A DNA stretch of 64,000 nt from Aegilops tauschii subsp. strangulata. Taxonomy: Eukaryota > Streptophyta > Magnoliopsida > Poales > Poaceae. Of this stretch, positions 1 to 12,591 are shown one piece after another; the first letter of the stretch is position 1, and the number at the start of each line of letters is the position of its first letter. The stretch lies in assembly GCF_002575655.3 (NCBI RefSeq), contig NC_053037.3, positions 139,945,207-140,009,206 on the forward strand, written 5' to 3'. Made by a program: the position numbers and the translations under genes. Below the pieces are notes generated by a model, which ran no database searches, was not told the origin of the DNA, and worked only from the letters and a program-made list of their open reading frames with translations.

Positions 1-914
1 AAAAAATCTGAGAAATTAGGATAACATGGGCAATTTGTATATCATCATTTGTAAAGAATTCAGAATTTTATCACGTTCTAGTGAATTATAGTAATTCCAA
101 CACGAGCACAAAAGATTCTGTATTTTCACATAATCAAGTCAACTATCAACCAAATCATCCCAAAGGCTTTACTTGGCACAAACACTAATTAAAACATGAA
201 AAACACAATCATTACAGTAGAAATAATTGTGTCAACACATAAGAACAGAAAGTAAAAGCAAAAATATAAGATAACTATTGGGTTGTCTCCCAACAAGCGT
301 TATTGTTTTATGCCCCTAGCTAGGCATAATGCATTGTTTCAAGTATCATAATAACAATAAGGGAGATCATCCTTGTTCATCTGATACTCCCTTCTCTCAG
401 CATAGAGCTTCCTAAGAGGTAGGCAAAATAATTGAAAGGGCTAAATTTTATATGATATGGATCCGTAAGATCAAGTTTAGGAGGAGCAGGCTCCTCCTTC
501 GGCCCTTTGTAAGTGATGATTATTTTTTTGTTATACAAGTTTCTATAGAGATATTCCTTTAGCCTTTTCTTAAGCACGCACACCAATCCATTATTTTATA
601 TAGCAAATCATCATTATGTTCGAAAAGTTTATTAATCAAGATGGATGGGGGAACCTTTTTCCTAAGATTCTCCTTGTAAGTAGTATAGTCTGTAGATTTC
701 AATTTCCTCATTTCTTCTTGATCATAAAGAATTTCTTATATAGGAGGGCACTCACTATTTATTTTATATTAAGCAAATATCTCTCTTGCCTCCATGATGT
801 GGACTAGGAATATAGTGGCTAAGCGCTTAACAGAAGGATCATGAATGTTCGAAAACTCTAGAAGTACTCCTTGGATAGCAGGATGCATATGCACAAATTG
901 TCTTTCAAATTGAA

Positions 915-1265
915 CTATAAGCAAAGATATGGCATCCACAAGACTAGTGTTCTAGCAAGAATTGATCCTCTTAACATAGGTAATGAGCCAGCACAAGTAA
1001 TGAAATCTTGAACATTACCCTTTCCAATAATATTACCACTACCTATACAGAGTTTTTTAGTATGCATAATAGTGGGTTCTTTTTTAGGATCATCATTGGC
1101 AAGGTTATCTAACTTTTCTTTAGCAACTTCATCAAAACTCCTATTAATGTTTTCATTTTCCATAAGTATGGTTTGATGATCAAAAGGTTCCGCACTAGTG
1201 GCGGGAACATCATTTACTTTCTCAAATTCAAACATGATAGCAACTTCAAGCAGACAAACTATCAA
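915..1265 (-). pseudogene. Possible gag-region remnant of the outer Gypsy element
   Basis: An open stretch of 116 codons lies just downstream (minus strand) of the primer site, where the gag leader of this element should be. It is acidic and hydrophilic, with no zinc knuckle or protease motif visible. It could equally be leader DNA that happens to be open. The rest of the internal region lies beyond the window. Confidence 0.3.
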
Positions 1266-1386
1266 AGTAACTTTGGTGTTTTTGATATTTTTGTAATGAG
1301 ACTAATAAAAGAAAATAAATAAAATAAAAAGTAGAGCATGTAAATGATGATTTGAGTGTAGGTACTTGTAGGTTTTGGATGATGTC

Positions 1387-1404
1387 TCCACGACAACGAC
1401 GCTA
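1387..1404 (-). other. Decayed primer-binding site of the outer Gypsy element (tRNA-Asp type)
   Basis: Read on the minus strand this is TAGCGTCGTTGTCGTGGA, just inside the 5' LTR. It matches the usual grass Gypsy tRNA-Asp site (starting TGGCGCCGTTG) with several G-to-A and C-to-T changes, the pattern expected from deamination of methylated cytosines in an old silenced copy. Confidence 0.65.
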
Positions 1405-1415
1405 GAAATTCTTTC

Positions 1416-2326
1416 TGCTACTTGTGAGCTGCGTTGGGTTTTCCCCCGAAGAGGAAGGGTGAAACAATATAGTAGCTGATAAGTATTTCCCTCAGTGAGA
1501 ACCAAGGTTATCGAACCAATGGGAGAATCACGCCAAGCCTAGTGAACACTACCTGCACGCACAAGAGCAAATACTTGCACCCAATGTGGGTAAGAGGGTT
1601 GTCAATCCCCTTGAACTCGTTACTTGCAAGAATTAAATCTAGTAGTGGTAGATATATAAATTGCAAAACAAAATAAAAGTAAGTAAATTACAGCAATGTA
1701 TTTTTGGTTTTTGTAATATGATAAAATTAGACCCGGGGGCCATAGTTTTCACTAGAGGCTTCTATCTTGAAACATAGCATACGGTGGGTGAACAAATTAC
1801 TGTTGGGCAATTGATAGAAAAGCGCATAGTTATGATGTTATTCACGGTAATGATCATGTATATAGGCATTGTGTCCGTGACAAGTAAACCAAAATGATTC
1901 TGCAGCTACTATTACTCCAGTAGTCGACCGCTATCCAACATGCATCTATGTTATTAAGTTCATAACAAACAAAGTAATGCATGAAGCAAGATGACATAAT
2001 GTAGACAGAATAAACTCAAGCAATATGAATGAACCCCTTCATTCTAATGGCAACAATACAAATGCATGCCACACTACCCCTTCTGTCACGAGGTGAGGAC
2101 ACCACAAGATTGAACCTAGTACAAAGCACCTCTCCTACTGAAGTTAAATCAATCTGGTTGGCCAAACCAAACAGATAGATCAGAGAGAAATACAAAGCTA
2201 TAACAATCATGCATAATAAAGTACAGCGAAGACTCAATTACTTTCAATGAATACTCTGATCATAAACCCACAATTCATTGGATCCCAACAAACACATCGC
2301 AAAAGAAGATTACATTGGATAGTACT
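1416..2326 (-). repeat. Outer Gypsy 5' LTR, downstream half (R/U5 side)
   Basis: This is the left piece of the LTR interrupted by the Sirevirus at 2326/2327. The plus-strand edge starts TGCTACTTGTGAG beside the primer site. The piece contains the CCCTCAGTGAGAACC block seen in similar positions of Triticeae Gypsy LTRs. The GTACT at 2322-2326 is the Sirevirus TSD. Confidence 0.8.
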
Positions 2327-3813
2327 TGTAAGTGCATCTAGTGCCCCTTAGTGATTTTGGTGTATTGAAGAGTAATAGGTTAGGCGACTAATGTGTTTGT
2401 GAGTGTACACAGGTTCCATAAGTCTCTGAGGAGTTTGATATTTCCGAAGAAAGTCGACCCCTAAAAATGAATATCTTCATTTGAACACTTTGGTTTTCTT
2501 GAAGACTTTGAAAATGAGGAAATTGGTGTGACCTTGAAGACACTGATATTGATGCGAGGATTATGAAGCGTGAATATTTTTGTTTTCGTAGTTTCATTTT
2601 ATCTTTCTTGAGTCATAGGAAACACCGTACTGTTAAAGGGGGTCGAGGTAAAACTAAGGAAAAGTTTCCAAGTGATGCTCATCTCAAAACCTACACATAC
2701 CCAATCCTTCGAGTGAAGTGGAAATCTCATACGGTTCACTCAATTTCTTCAGTGACAGAGACGAAGATCTTCTGGTCTCTGAGGAATTTGTTCTGACTGA
2801 GGAGTTACGATTTCGCCAGTGCGGATTGCCTACAAGTGAGGAACATGATAGCCTTGAGGAATTTGAGAGCTCAAATTTCTGACCGTTGCTATGTTACGCG
2901 CCAGCTGTCCCAAATATCTTATCCACCTAACGGTCATATCATTGAAGGGCATTTATGTCGTATCATGTCGGGCTGCTCCCTGGATAGAAATAGCCGCCCC
3001 CTCAACCACTAGTTGGTTGGCTGCTCCGAGAGAAACTGACACATGTCATTGAGAGCATCCCATCCTCCGAGGACTTTGAGAGAAAATCATCAGTGAGGAA
3101 AAACCCAAACCCAACACCTAAAACCCAAAGTGATTGAGCATCATTGAAGAGATTGTTCATGTGTGGAACCGACACTTGTTACCTTTGAAGTTGTGCATCT
3201 TCCAAATGGTTAGGCGTCATGGTCTAGAGCATCCAAGAGGAATTGTGGATCGCCAAGTGACCAAATCTGTGAAGGTTTGGAAGTCACCTGAAGACTTACC
3301 ACGAGTGATTGGTTGAGGTCTGTGTGACCTTGGCTCAAGGAGAATACGGTAAGGACTGTGTGTCCTGGGACTGTGTGTCCTTTGGTTTAAATACCAAGCC
3401 GCTCCAACCAGACGTACAACTGTCACAACAGTTGGAACTGGTCTACCAAATCATTGTCTTCACTGAGCTATTGGTTCTATTTCCTCAGCTCTTTCATTTC
3501 CTCGCTCATGTGTTGATGAAATTGATCACTACTATTTGAAGACTTTGACTGAAGACTTTCTCAATTTCCTCAATCCTATTTCTTCAATCATCTTGTCTTC
3601 TGCCTGCTTATCCTATTTACACGCTACGTGTGCTCTGTATATGTTTCATTTCATCATGATGACATTGTTTCTGTCTTGTTATGAATGCACCTGAGTACTA
3701 TTCTGCTGCTTGTAGTTCGTCACTTCGCAAATTCCTTAAGTAGTATTTCCTCAGTGACGAATTTGTAAAAATTTCCTATTCACCCCTCCTCTAGTCGACA
3801 TAACGCACTTTCA
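2327..3813 (+). repeat. Sirevirus 5' LTR
   Basis: It is 1487 bp, from TGTAAGTGC to CACTTTCA. It matches the 3' LTR at 37590-42391 apart from a 3.3-kb insertion there. The TATA position has decayed: TAGAAATAG at 2985-2993 against TATAAATAG in the 3' copy (38250-38258). Confidence 0.93.
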
Positions 3814-3814
3814 A

Positions 3815-3831
3815 TTGGTGTCAGAGCAAGG
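3815..3831 (+). other. Sirevirus primer-binding site (initiator tRNA-Met type)
   Basis: TTGGTGTCAGAGCAAGG lies one base after the 5' LTR end. It differs slightly from the usual Copia site, which begins TGGTATCAGAGC. Confidence 0.85.
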
Positions 3832-3880
3832 TACTCCCTTGTTTTGTGTGATTTTGGTTTAACCACCTAGAGTTTTAGTT

Positions 3881-4489
3881 ATGTTGATTGCAGGTATGAC
3901 CAAGGTCTCGGCTGGGTGTCCTACCTTCGATGGGACGGACTACCCCTACTGGAAGAACAAGATGCGCATGCATCTTGAGGCAATTGACAAGGATCTCTGG
4001 TACGTTGTGGAAAATGGCGTTCCCTCCATCACTCCTTCCATGAATGCTACTGATGTGAAGAGGTTCAAGCAACTCAACTCTCAAGCGAAGAATATCATAT
4101 GTGGCCATCTGAGCAAAGGACAGTATGGCAGAGTGAGTGCTTTGGAGTCTGCAAAGCTTATCTGGGATAGGCTGTCCAAAGTCAACGAAGGAATCTCAAC
4201 TCAACATGATTCGCGAGTTGACATTCTTCAAAATCTCTTCAACCACTTCAAAAGACTCGACAACAAAAATGTTCAGCAAAGCTTTGATCGCCTCACCGAC
4301 ATCTCAAATGAGCTTCAAGCACTTGGTGCCACTAACATCACCGACCATGAGGTGGTGAAGAAATTGCTGAGATCACTTGATTCCTCATTCGATACACTGG
4401 CACTGATGATTCAAAAACGTGGAGACTACAAGTCACTAGATCCTGCTGATATCCTCGAGAGGCTGAACACTCATGAAGTCCAACAAGTT
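3881..4489 (+). pseudogene. Sirevirus gag, N-terminal part (cut by a LINE)
   Basis: The open frame begins shortly after the primer site and encodes a Copia-type gag (UBN2-like) capsid region with the FDGTDYPYWKNKMRMHL motif, followed by the helical segments typical of this family (LWDRLSKV-like motif and a leucine-rich tail). The natural start may be the second Met at 3896. The frame stops at a poly-T run at 4490, the 3' tail of a LINE on the opposite strand. The gag frame resumes exactly at the second copy of the 8-bp duplication (8471-8478), so about 4 kb of foreign DNA sits inside a glutamine-valine pair of codons. Gag normally forms the virus-like particle. This one cannot be made intact. 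Confidence 0.9.
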
Positions 4490-4619
4490 TTTTTTTGACA
4501 CCTGAGACAGTAGGAGAGTCTCCTACTGTGTAATTAAATTAATAAATGGGGGGGATTTACATATGGATCTGTACATGCCATCCCATTTGGGTATGGGTGG
4601 GGGTTGGGAAAGAAACAAA

Positions 4620-7600
4620 TCAAAGGGTAGCTACAAAGGAGGTTAGAAAGGAGATGTGTTTGTCTCCTACCCTATGAGTTAGGAGAGATAGGTCTTCCTT
4701 TAATCTTGAGATCCAGGATGTTTTTGTGGGTGCTATTCTTCTGAAGACTTTATTATTTCGTTCCTTCCAGATGCTCCAAGCAGCTTGTAAAAATATTGCC
4801 ATGAACATTGGCTTGTTCCATATAGTTTTTGCTGTGCTTATCCAATCCAATCGTGAGCCCTGAGAACTCCAGCAAATGGCAATATCAGACCAGCAATCCT
4901 TGCTGAAAGCACAATCAAAGAAAAGATGTTCAAGTGTTTCTTCCACATTGGATTCGCAGAGAGGACAAGTATAGTCATTGCCAATGTTGTAGTGCCTTCG
5001 CTTCAACATGTTTCTGGTGTTAAGTCTATCAGAAAGAAGCAACCACCCAAAGACCTTTATTTTCATTGTAACCTTGGACTTCCAGAGCCAGGTATATGTT
5101 TGATGGGCCCGAACCTCCCTGAAGTAGAAGTTGTAGTATTTGCTGGCCGAGTACTTCTGAGTCAGCCAAGTGCAGTTCCAGCTATCATTCCCCGAGAGGC
5201 TATCGTGCAGCTGAATGTCACTTACAAGGCGTTGGAGATCCCTAGTCTCTGCATGCGCCTGTACCGAGAGCGGTAGATGAAACGTTACGCGCAAAGTCGT
5301 GGCCCCCAAGAAATCTCTAACCGAAATATCCTCCTGGGTGGCGAACGAAAACGCCCTCGGGTGTGTCTCTGCCAAAATACCATCCATCCAATGATCCTTC
5401 CAGAAGAGAATGTCATTCCCCGTGTGAACTTGGGCTTTTGTAATCCCTCGGTAGATTGGCATTAGTCGCATCACATCTCTCCACCAAAAGGACCCGCAGG
5501 GATCAGATGCATGGGGGATCTTGTTGCTATAATACGTGTTCCAAATGAGCTCCACCCAGGGCAAGTCCCATCGGTTATAGAATTTGTGGAGGTATTTTAG
5601 CAGGAGGGCATCACTTTGTACCTTGATATTAATGACACCGAGTCCCCCCGAAGCCTTGGGTTGGCAGACCATGTCCCAAGCCGCGAGAGAGTTGCAAGAA
5701 TCCCCATTCTCCGATTTTTTGGTCCATCAACATTTGCGTCTGATTTTGTCCAAAAGCTCAATAATGCTCACTGGCAGCTTGAGAGTACAAAGAGCAAAGA
5801 TGATTAAGGAGGTGATGACCGAGTTGAGTAGTGAAAGTTTCCCCCCATATGAGATCATGTTGAGTGTAGCAGAGAGCCTTCGTTCGACCCGACAAACAAG
5901 AGGGAACAAGTCTAGCACAGAAGGCCTGGTCGTCCCCATAGGCAAACCAAGGTATGTGAAGGGCATCTTCCCCACCACACACCCGAAGATAGTTGCAATG
6001 CAGTTGTATGTGTCTTCATGAAAGTTTATGGGGATCAAGGTAGACTTGTGGAAGTTTATTTTGAGACCAATAGAGGTAGCATAGTCCGAGAGAATATCTT
6101 TGATGATCCTTGCTTGCGTTGTGCATGCTGGCATGGCTAGAATAGTGTCATCCGCATATTGAATGACAGGGTAGTCCGTCTGAATGGTCGAGGGGAAAGG
6201 CAGCTGGATTGCTCCTCGAGTGTAGGCATCGTTGATCGCTGCTTGCAGGAGATCAGCCGCCAATACAACTACCAGAGGCGAGAATGGATCGCCTTGCCGG
6301 ACTCCGCATTTACAGTGGAATTGCTGTCCGGGTACACCATTCAAGAGAACCGCAGATTTACCAGACCCAAAGATGCATTGTACCCAACCAAGCCACTTGT
6401 CATTAAAGCCCATGTTCTTCATTATTGTAAGCATGGCTGTATGATCGATAGTGTCGAATGCCTTGGCAAAATCAAGCTTAAGTAACACAATATCTTTCTT
6501 AGAGGCCTGGCATTGGTAAATATATTCAAATGCCCAAGCAAGGCAATCTTGGATGGTGCGGCCTTTGAGGAATCCATATTGGTTTCGATGGATTATGCGT
6601 AGGATCACTCTTTGCAGTCGGTTGGCCAGAAGCTTTGTTATGACTTTGAGACAACAGTTTAGCAAAGTGATTGGCCTATAATCATTGAGTGATGATGGGG
6701 CACTATTTTTGGGTATTAACGTGATGAAGCCATCATTAATGCATTCAAGGTTAAGACTACCATCAAAAAATTGGAAGCAGAGCTTGTAGAAGTCATGTTT
6801 GATAATGTGCCAACAAGATTTCAGAAACGCACCATTAAATCCATTCGGGCCAGGTGCACGATCAGCAGGCATGAGCTTGATAACATTATCGATCTCATCC
6901 GTGGTGAATGGAACAGTGAGCTCCTCTAACCCATCAACTTTTTTGATAATTCTGTCCAGATCGAATTTCATCTCATGATGTGATGTCGAGCCCAATCTTT
7001 GCCTGAAGGTATTAAAAATGAGTGCCTCTTTTCCAGCATGATCCTCCACGATGGTGCCATTGTCATTGGTCAGGGAGGCAATGTTGTTGATTCTCATCCT
7101 TTCAGAGGCCATTGCTTGAAAGAACTTGGAGTTCTCATCTCCGAATTTAACCCAACGTATAGTGCAACGTTTTTCCAATATTGCTGTTGATAAGAGAGGA
7201 GATGAAGAATATGGGACTTGAGAATCCTCCTAAAGTTTGCTTCTGGTAATGATAGTGGTCGTTTGTTTTCCAACTCATCAAGTTCAAGAAGTGCCTTATT
7301 GGAATTTTTAATGGCAATAGAAAGTCTAGAAATCCCTCTGCTCCAAGTCTTAAGAGCATGTCTGAGAGCCTTTAGCTTTCTGCAAAGCACCGTGGCCATA
7401 TTATCAGACCGAATTTGTCTGCCCCAAACTTGCTGGACAATATCAAAGAAACCCTGATGCTGTACCCAATAAGATTCAAAACGAAACACCTTTGATCTTG
7501 GAATGGAGGTCTCAATTGTGACAACACAAGGTATATGATCTGAAACTGGTCTCCCTAGAGGTTTGACCATGGTTTTGGGGAAAGAAGCGGTCCAATTGGA

Positions 7601-8227
7601 GCTAGTAAAGAACCAATCTAGTTGCTCGAGGAGGGGGTCGGACTGCATATTGCTCCATGTGAATGATCGACCTTTAATAGGTAATTCAATGAGGGCTTGT
7701 GAACGAATGAAATCATTAAAGGTTATCATGTCATTAAGATTACCACCTGGTTTATTGCGGTTGTCGGGGCTGCGGATATAATTAAAATCACCGACTAACA
7801 ACCAATCCTCATGGTGAGGGATGTTTAATTGGACAAGCCAATGGATGAATGCAAGTCTCTGTTCCCCCTGGCAAGGTCCATATACATTCATAAGAGTCCA
7901 ACGATGAGCGGATTGCATTGATTTGAAAGTGATGACTTGAGCGAAATCATCCGAGGAAACAATATCTGCATGAAAAATGGAACTGTTCCATATTGTAACG
8001 AGACCACCAGAGGCTCCCCTGGAGGGAACACAAGCAAATTTATCATAGCGTCTTGGGCAGCAGGATTTAATGAACGCATTATCAAAAGAGGCCATTTTAG
8101 TTTCTTGCAAGCAAATCACAGCACATCCACTAGAGTGTATGGCGTTGGTCAGGGCAAGCTGCTTAGCAGCAGAGTTCAAACCCCGGACGTTCCAGCAGAG
8201 AACGTTCCAATTGACTGACAAAACCAT
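4620..8227 (-). pseudogene. LINE ORF2: endonuclease-reverse transcriptase polyprotein, one frameshift and one stop
   Basis: The start at 8227 gives an APE-type endonuclease (WNVLCWNVRGLNS at the N-terminus, then QETK, VGDFN and SDHIP catalytic motifs). The reverse transcriptase region (7178 to 5727) shows KLDFAKAFDT, the GVRQGDP motif and the catalytic YADD box. The C-terminal part (5672 to 4620) has a zf-RVT finger (CPLC with a downstream LEHLFFDC motif). Normal L1-type plant ORF2 is about 1200-1300 residues, consistent with this span. Two lesions are visible: a frameshift in the overlap around 7094-7178 between endonuclease and RT, and an in-frame TGA near 5725 between RT and the zinc-finger part. 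The catalytic motifs are otherwise intact, so the copy was probably young when it landed. Confidence 0.92.
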
Positions 8228-8260
8228 AAAAGGTAACGAGAGCAGAAGAAAAAAGAAAGG

Positions 8261-8470
8261 CTAGACAGAGGCCGAAGATGGCCCCGTCTCCTTATCAGAA
8301 AGGAGAGCTTCCTCCGAGAGCTCTGAAGCCGGGATGGCACAAAGAGTTGTGCCAATATGCTGAATCACCTGGATTGGGGTAGGCGGTGGTGGTGTAGTAT
8401 CTGTTGTGTCTTCATTGTTATCAGAAATCGTAGCAGCGGAGGCAGAAGGCACAATCCTTGGCTTGACCTT
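8261..8470 (-). pseudogene. LINE ORF1, C-terminal remnant
   Basis: The minus strand stays open from the Sirevirus boundary at 8470 to a stop at 8261, ending 33 bases before the ORF2 start. The peptide is rich in Ser, Thr, Pro and Glu (TTPPPPTP), with no recognised domain. The position directly upstream of ORF2 fits the tail of ORF1. The rest was lost by 5' truncation. Confidence 0.6.
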
Positions 8471-8475
8471 AACAA

Positions 8476-10409
8476 GTTGAGAAGAGAGACCTCTACGGGC
8501 CAAGCTATGGAAGATCACGTGCACTGAAGGCCAAGGAAGTTTCCTCATCTGAAGAGGAAGATTCTGATAGCAGCCTTGGTGATCCTGAAGAACTAAGCCC
8601 GGAGCTAGCAATGCTCGTGAGGAAATTCCAGAAATTCTCAAGGCATGCCATTTTGGAAAATCTTCAAGAAGTGATGACTTGAGATCAGATTCTTCATCCC
8701 GTGATTACAAGAAAAGGACTTGCCACAAATGCAAAAAGCCTGGTCACCACATGGCTGATTGTCCTCAGTCGCTAAAGGAATCAAAGAAGAAGAGGTATAA
8801 GGATGACAGTTCTGATGACTCGAAGAAAAAGAAGAAATCTTCAAAATCCTCATCATCAAAATCTTCAAGGTCTTCATCTCACAAGATGAGTAGTTCCAGG
8901 AAGGCTCAGGCATTCATTGGCAAGGAAATGGAAGCTGAATCTGGGGAAAATGAGGAAGAGGATGAATCTGAGGAGTCAGACTCTGGTGTGGCGAGCCTAG
9001 CTCTCGCTACTGCTTTCGTCAGCAAGTCCATCTTCAACACTGAGGAACTTGGCAACACCAACACCACTGACGATGGCGACAATGACTACGCTCCCACCTA
9101 TTGCTTCATGGCAAAAGGTGCCAAGGTACTCAAATATCCCTCCTCTGAATCAAGTGAAGATGAATCTGATGAAAACCTCAAACCCAGCTATTCCAAGCTT
9201 GTTAATATTGCCACTAAACAACAAAAAGCCTTGGAAAGGATTCAAAATTTGCTAGATAAAAGCGATGACCTGTTGGGTGAGGAATTGAATCGGACTCAAA
9301 CCCTGACGGATAATCTTCAACGACTACATTCTAAGTTTGTAACCTTCAGGGTCGTCATGAAACTCTCTTAGCCGGTCATGAGAAGCTTTCTTATTAATTT
9401 CCTCAAAGAAAGCAAGATCTTGAGAAAGGGTGAGTCATGATGATCTTCAGAGGGAAAATGATTCTTTTCTTTCTCAACAGATCAATTCCGCTCGGGAAGA
9501 ATTCATTCCACCATGTTTGAAATGCATTGAACGAGAATCTACTAATTCCTCACCTGAAAGTTCAAATGCTTCTATTGCTGCAAATTCTTCAACTATTTCT
9601 GTGGTCACAAATTCCTCATCTAAGGATGCCACAAGTATCACTGACAATGCAGGGTTGAAGTGATTGTATGTGACAGGCATGTACAAAAGCCTCAAAGGGC
9701 ATCAGGCTCTTTGTGATGTGCTTAAGAAGCAGATCCTCAACAGGAACCCTAGAAAAGAGGGTATTGCATTTGAGAGGAAACTCAATGCTGACGGGTCCTA
9801 CTGGAAACCTGAGCAGTACCCAAAAACCGCATGGGCTGCTGCAAAAGGACCTCCCGTAGATCCATCCACTTTATCTGGCTTTACATGTGAATCTTCATAT
9901 TCATCTGATGAGTCATCTGACTCCAACTATAAACTGTTCAAAAATCAGAATGGTGAAGTATTTGCTAGATATGTTGGAACTAACTGCAGGAACGGCCCTC
10001 CTATGAAGAAAATCTAGGTTCCCAAAAGGTGCCTTGAAAGTCTTCAGGTGAATGTCCTCGTGACACCACCTGTGAAGAATAGGAACCCCACATCAAATTC
10101 TTCATGTGGACCAAATTCTTCATATGGATCCAAGTCCTCATATGGATCAAATTCCTCATATGAACATCACTGTGCTAATGCATCTATTTCGCAGGAAATT
10201 CTAAGAATCCGGAATATGTGCATTATTCTTCAAATCATTATGTTCATAAGTCCTCGAAGAATTTCTTTGCTTATTCATATGCATATTCTAACTCCTCTTC
10301 TGTGAAACGAAGTGCACTGGCTATAATGCCACCTTTCTCTTATGGAGCTCACAAAATGAGGAACTCTTTGCCACCCCTCCAGATGTGGGTGGTGAAGAAA
10401 AAGAAATAA
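8476..10409 (+). pseudogene. Sirevirus gag, C-terminal part with zinc knuckle
   Basis: The frame picks up at the second TSD copy (gtt gag aag) and continues through a glutamate/serine-rich segment. A frameshift before 8679 leads into a CCHC zinc knuckle (CHKCKKPGHHMADC, about 8712-8765) followed by a Lys/Ser-rich, then acidic, region. A second shift near 9350 and a stop at 9661 break it again. The tail (9664-10017) carries an ERKLNADGSYWKP motif and a region of repeated SSYG-like units (about 10096-10170). The very long gag tail with coiled-coil-like, Ser-rich sequence is typical of Sireviruses. Confidence 0.85.
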
Positions 10410-10645
10410 TATCTTATGCCGGGTCAGGTCTCTAGACGAACTTGAACGTCTGAAGAATTTGCTGGAGACCTGAATGTGCTTGAAAGGACACAAGCTAATC
10501 ATGAAAAAATTATTTACTCATTTCTCACGTCCTCCTACTGCTATATCTGTTGCACTATTTTGATGAAACTATATCTGATAAATTTGATGTCATATTCTTC
10601 ACTCTGAAGTATATGAGCTCATAAGATGCACTAATTCATCTGCAG

Positions 10646-11060
10646 GATGAAACACTCAAAGCTACTGAGTGGGTCCTCGATAGTGGATGTACAAATCACA
10701 TTACTGGTGACAAGAACTTATTGATGTACTCTGCTCTATCTCCATCACATCTGAAGCATATCACCTACACTGACAAAGGAAAGAAAGCAAGGTATTGGGT
10801 CTAGGTAGGGTTGCAATCTCAAAGGATCGACACATGGACAAAGTCATGCTTGTCGAGTCTCTTGGATTCAACCTCATGTCGGTTTCAATGCTTTGTGATC
10901 TTGATATGGTTGTCGTCTTTGGCAAATATTGTTGCATAGTACTCATGGAATCTGACATTCCAAAGTCTTTGAAGGCTTTAGGACAGGAGACTTGTATATT
11001 GTTGATTTCTCTGCAGGACCATAACCTGCCACATGTCTAGTTGCAAAAGCTTCAGAAGGC
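10646..11060 (+). pseudogene. Sirevirus pol: aspartic protease region
   Basis: The catalytic motif WVLDSGCTNHITG is readable around 10670-10710, which is the Copia protease active site. The frame then breaks: a stop appears within about 100 bases and the following sequence must be read in another frame. The part before the gag/pre-integrase motif at about 11062 is degraded. Confidence 0.8.
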
Positions 11061-11061
11061 T

Positions 11062-12055
11062 GGCTATGTCATCGTCGACTCGGTCATGCTGGCATGTTGA
11101 ACTTGCACACGCTTGTGAAGAAGAAGCATGTCATTGGCATTGAGGGTGTCAAATTCCTCAAAGATCATCTTTGTGGGGCTTGTGAGGCTGGAAAGATGAC
11201 CATATCCAAGCATCCCTCGAAGACTATCATGACTACCATTCGTCCTTTTGAATTGCTTCACATGGACCTCTTTGGCCCTACTCATTATGCCACTCTTACA
11301 AATGCAGCATCTCTATATGGCTTTGTTATCGTTGATGATTATTCTCGTTACACTTGGGTGCATATCATCATGTACAAAACTGAAGTGCAGGAAGTCTTCA
11401 AACGATTTTCCTCAAGGGCCTCGATGAATTTCGGTGTGAAGATCAAGCATATCAGGAGTAACAATGGGACTGAGTTCAAGAATACTGATCTTGATGACTA
11501 TCTTGATGAACTTGGTATTACTCATGAGTTATCTGCCCCATACACTCCTCAGCAGAATGGCGTCGTGGAGCGCAAGAACAGAACTCTTGTTGAGATGGCT
11601 CACACTATGCTTGATGAATACAAGACACCTCGTCGCTTCTGGCCTAAGGCTATTGATATGGCATGCCACATCATCAACATGGTATATCTTCACAAATTCT
11701 TCAAGAAGACCTCATATGAACGCCTCACTGACAAGAAACCCAATGTGAGTCATTTCAAAGTCTTCGATGCTAAATGCTGGATCAGGGATCCACATCACAA
11801 CTCTAAATTTGCACCGAAAGCACACGAGCATTTTATGCTTGGTTACAGAAAGGACTCCCATACCCACAGAGTCTTCAACACCTATCACAACAAGGTTGTT
11901 GAAACTGTAGATGAGCGGTTCGATGAAACTAACGTCTCGCAAAGAGAGCACCTACCTCGTGTGCTAGATGAAATGTCTCCTGAGGAATCGATCAAGTTCA
12001 AGGCTAGTGAGGATGTCATACCCACTGAAGAATCTGCTGAAGAAGTTATTCCGGA
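11062..12055 (+). pseudogene. Sirevirus pol: integrase, catalytic residue lost, truncated by an Angela-type element
   Basis: An HHCC zinc-binding pre-integrase module (HRRLGHAGM and CGAC) is followed by the rve core. The first catalytic Asp is in HMDLFGP and the Glu is in GVVERKNRTL. The usual RSDNGTEF motif reads RSNNGTEF (about 11454-11477), so the second catalytic Asp has become Asn. The frame is open from 11094 to the insertion site at 12055, after which foreign LTR sequence begins. The sequence continues at 27821 on the far side of the 15.8-kb insertion. Confidence 0.92.
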
Positions 12056-12489
12056 TGTTGGGAAATGTTGCATGGAAAACAAAACAAAAAATTCCACGCA
12101 CATGCAATGATCTATCTATGGAGATGCATAGCAACGAGGGGGAGAGTGTGTCTACATACCCTCGTGGACCGAAAGCGGAAGCGTTTCTCAACGAGGTGGA
12201 TGTAGTCAAACTTCTTCGCGCTTCGACCGATCAAGTACCGAACGTACGTCACCTCCGCGTTCTGCACACGTTCAGCTCGGTCACATCCCTCGCCTTCTTG
12301 ATCCAGCAAGACATCGAGGTAGTAGATGAGTTACGTCAGCACGAAGGCGTGGCGACGGTGATGGTGAAGTGATCCTCACAGGGCTTCGCCTATGCACTAC
12401 GAAAATATGACCGAGGGTGTAAACGGTGGAGGGGGGCGCCGTGCACACGGCTAGGCAGTTGTCTGGTGTGTGCTAGGGGCGCCCCCCCC

Positions 12490-12500
12490 CCACACACACA

Positions 12501-12591
<91 letters not shown>

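Larger units (their letters stand above)
4490..8470 (-). mobile_element. LINE (L1-type non-LTR retrotransposon), 5'-truncated
   Basis: It is 3981 bp, bounded by an 8-bp TSD AACAAGTT (4482-4489 and 8471-8478), with a short poly(A) tail (seen as T at the left edge) at the 3' end. Read on the minus strand it has the tail of ORF1, then ORF2 with endonuclease, reverse transcriptase and C-terminal zinc-finger domains, then a short 3' UTR. Only the end of ORF1 is present, so the copy is 5'-truncated, as is common after target-primed reverse transcription. It lies inside the gag gene of the Sirevirus. Confidence 0.95.
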
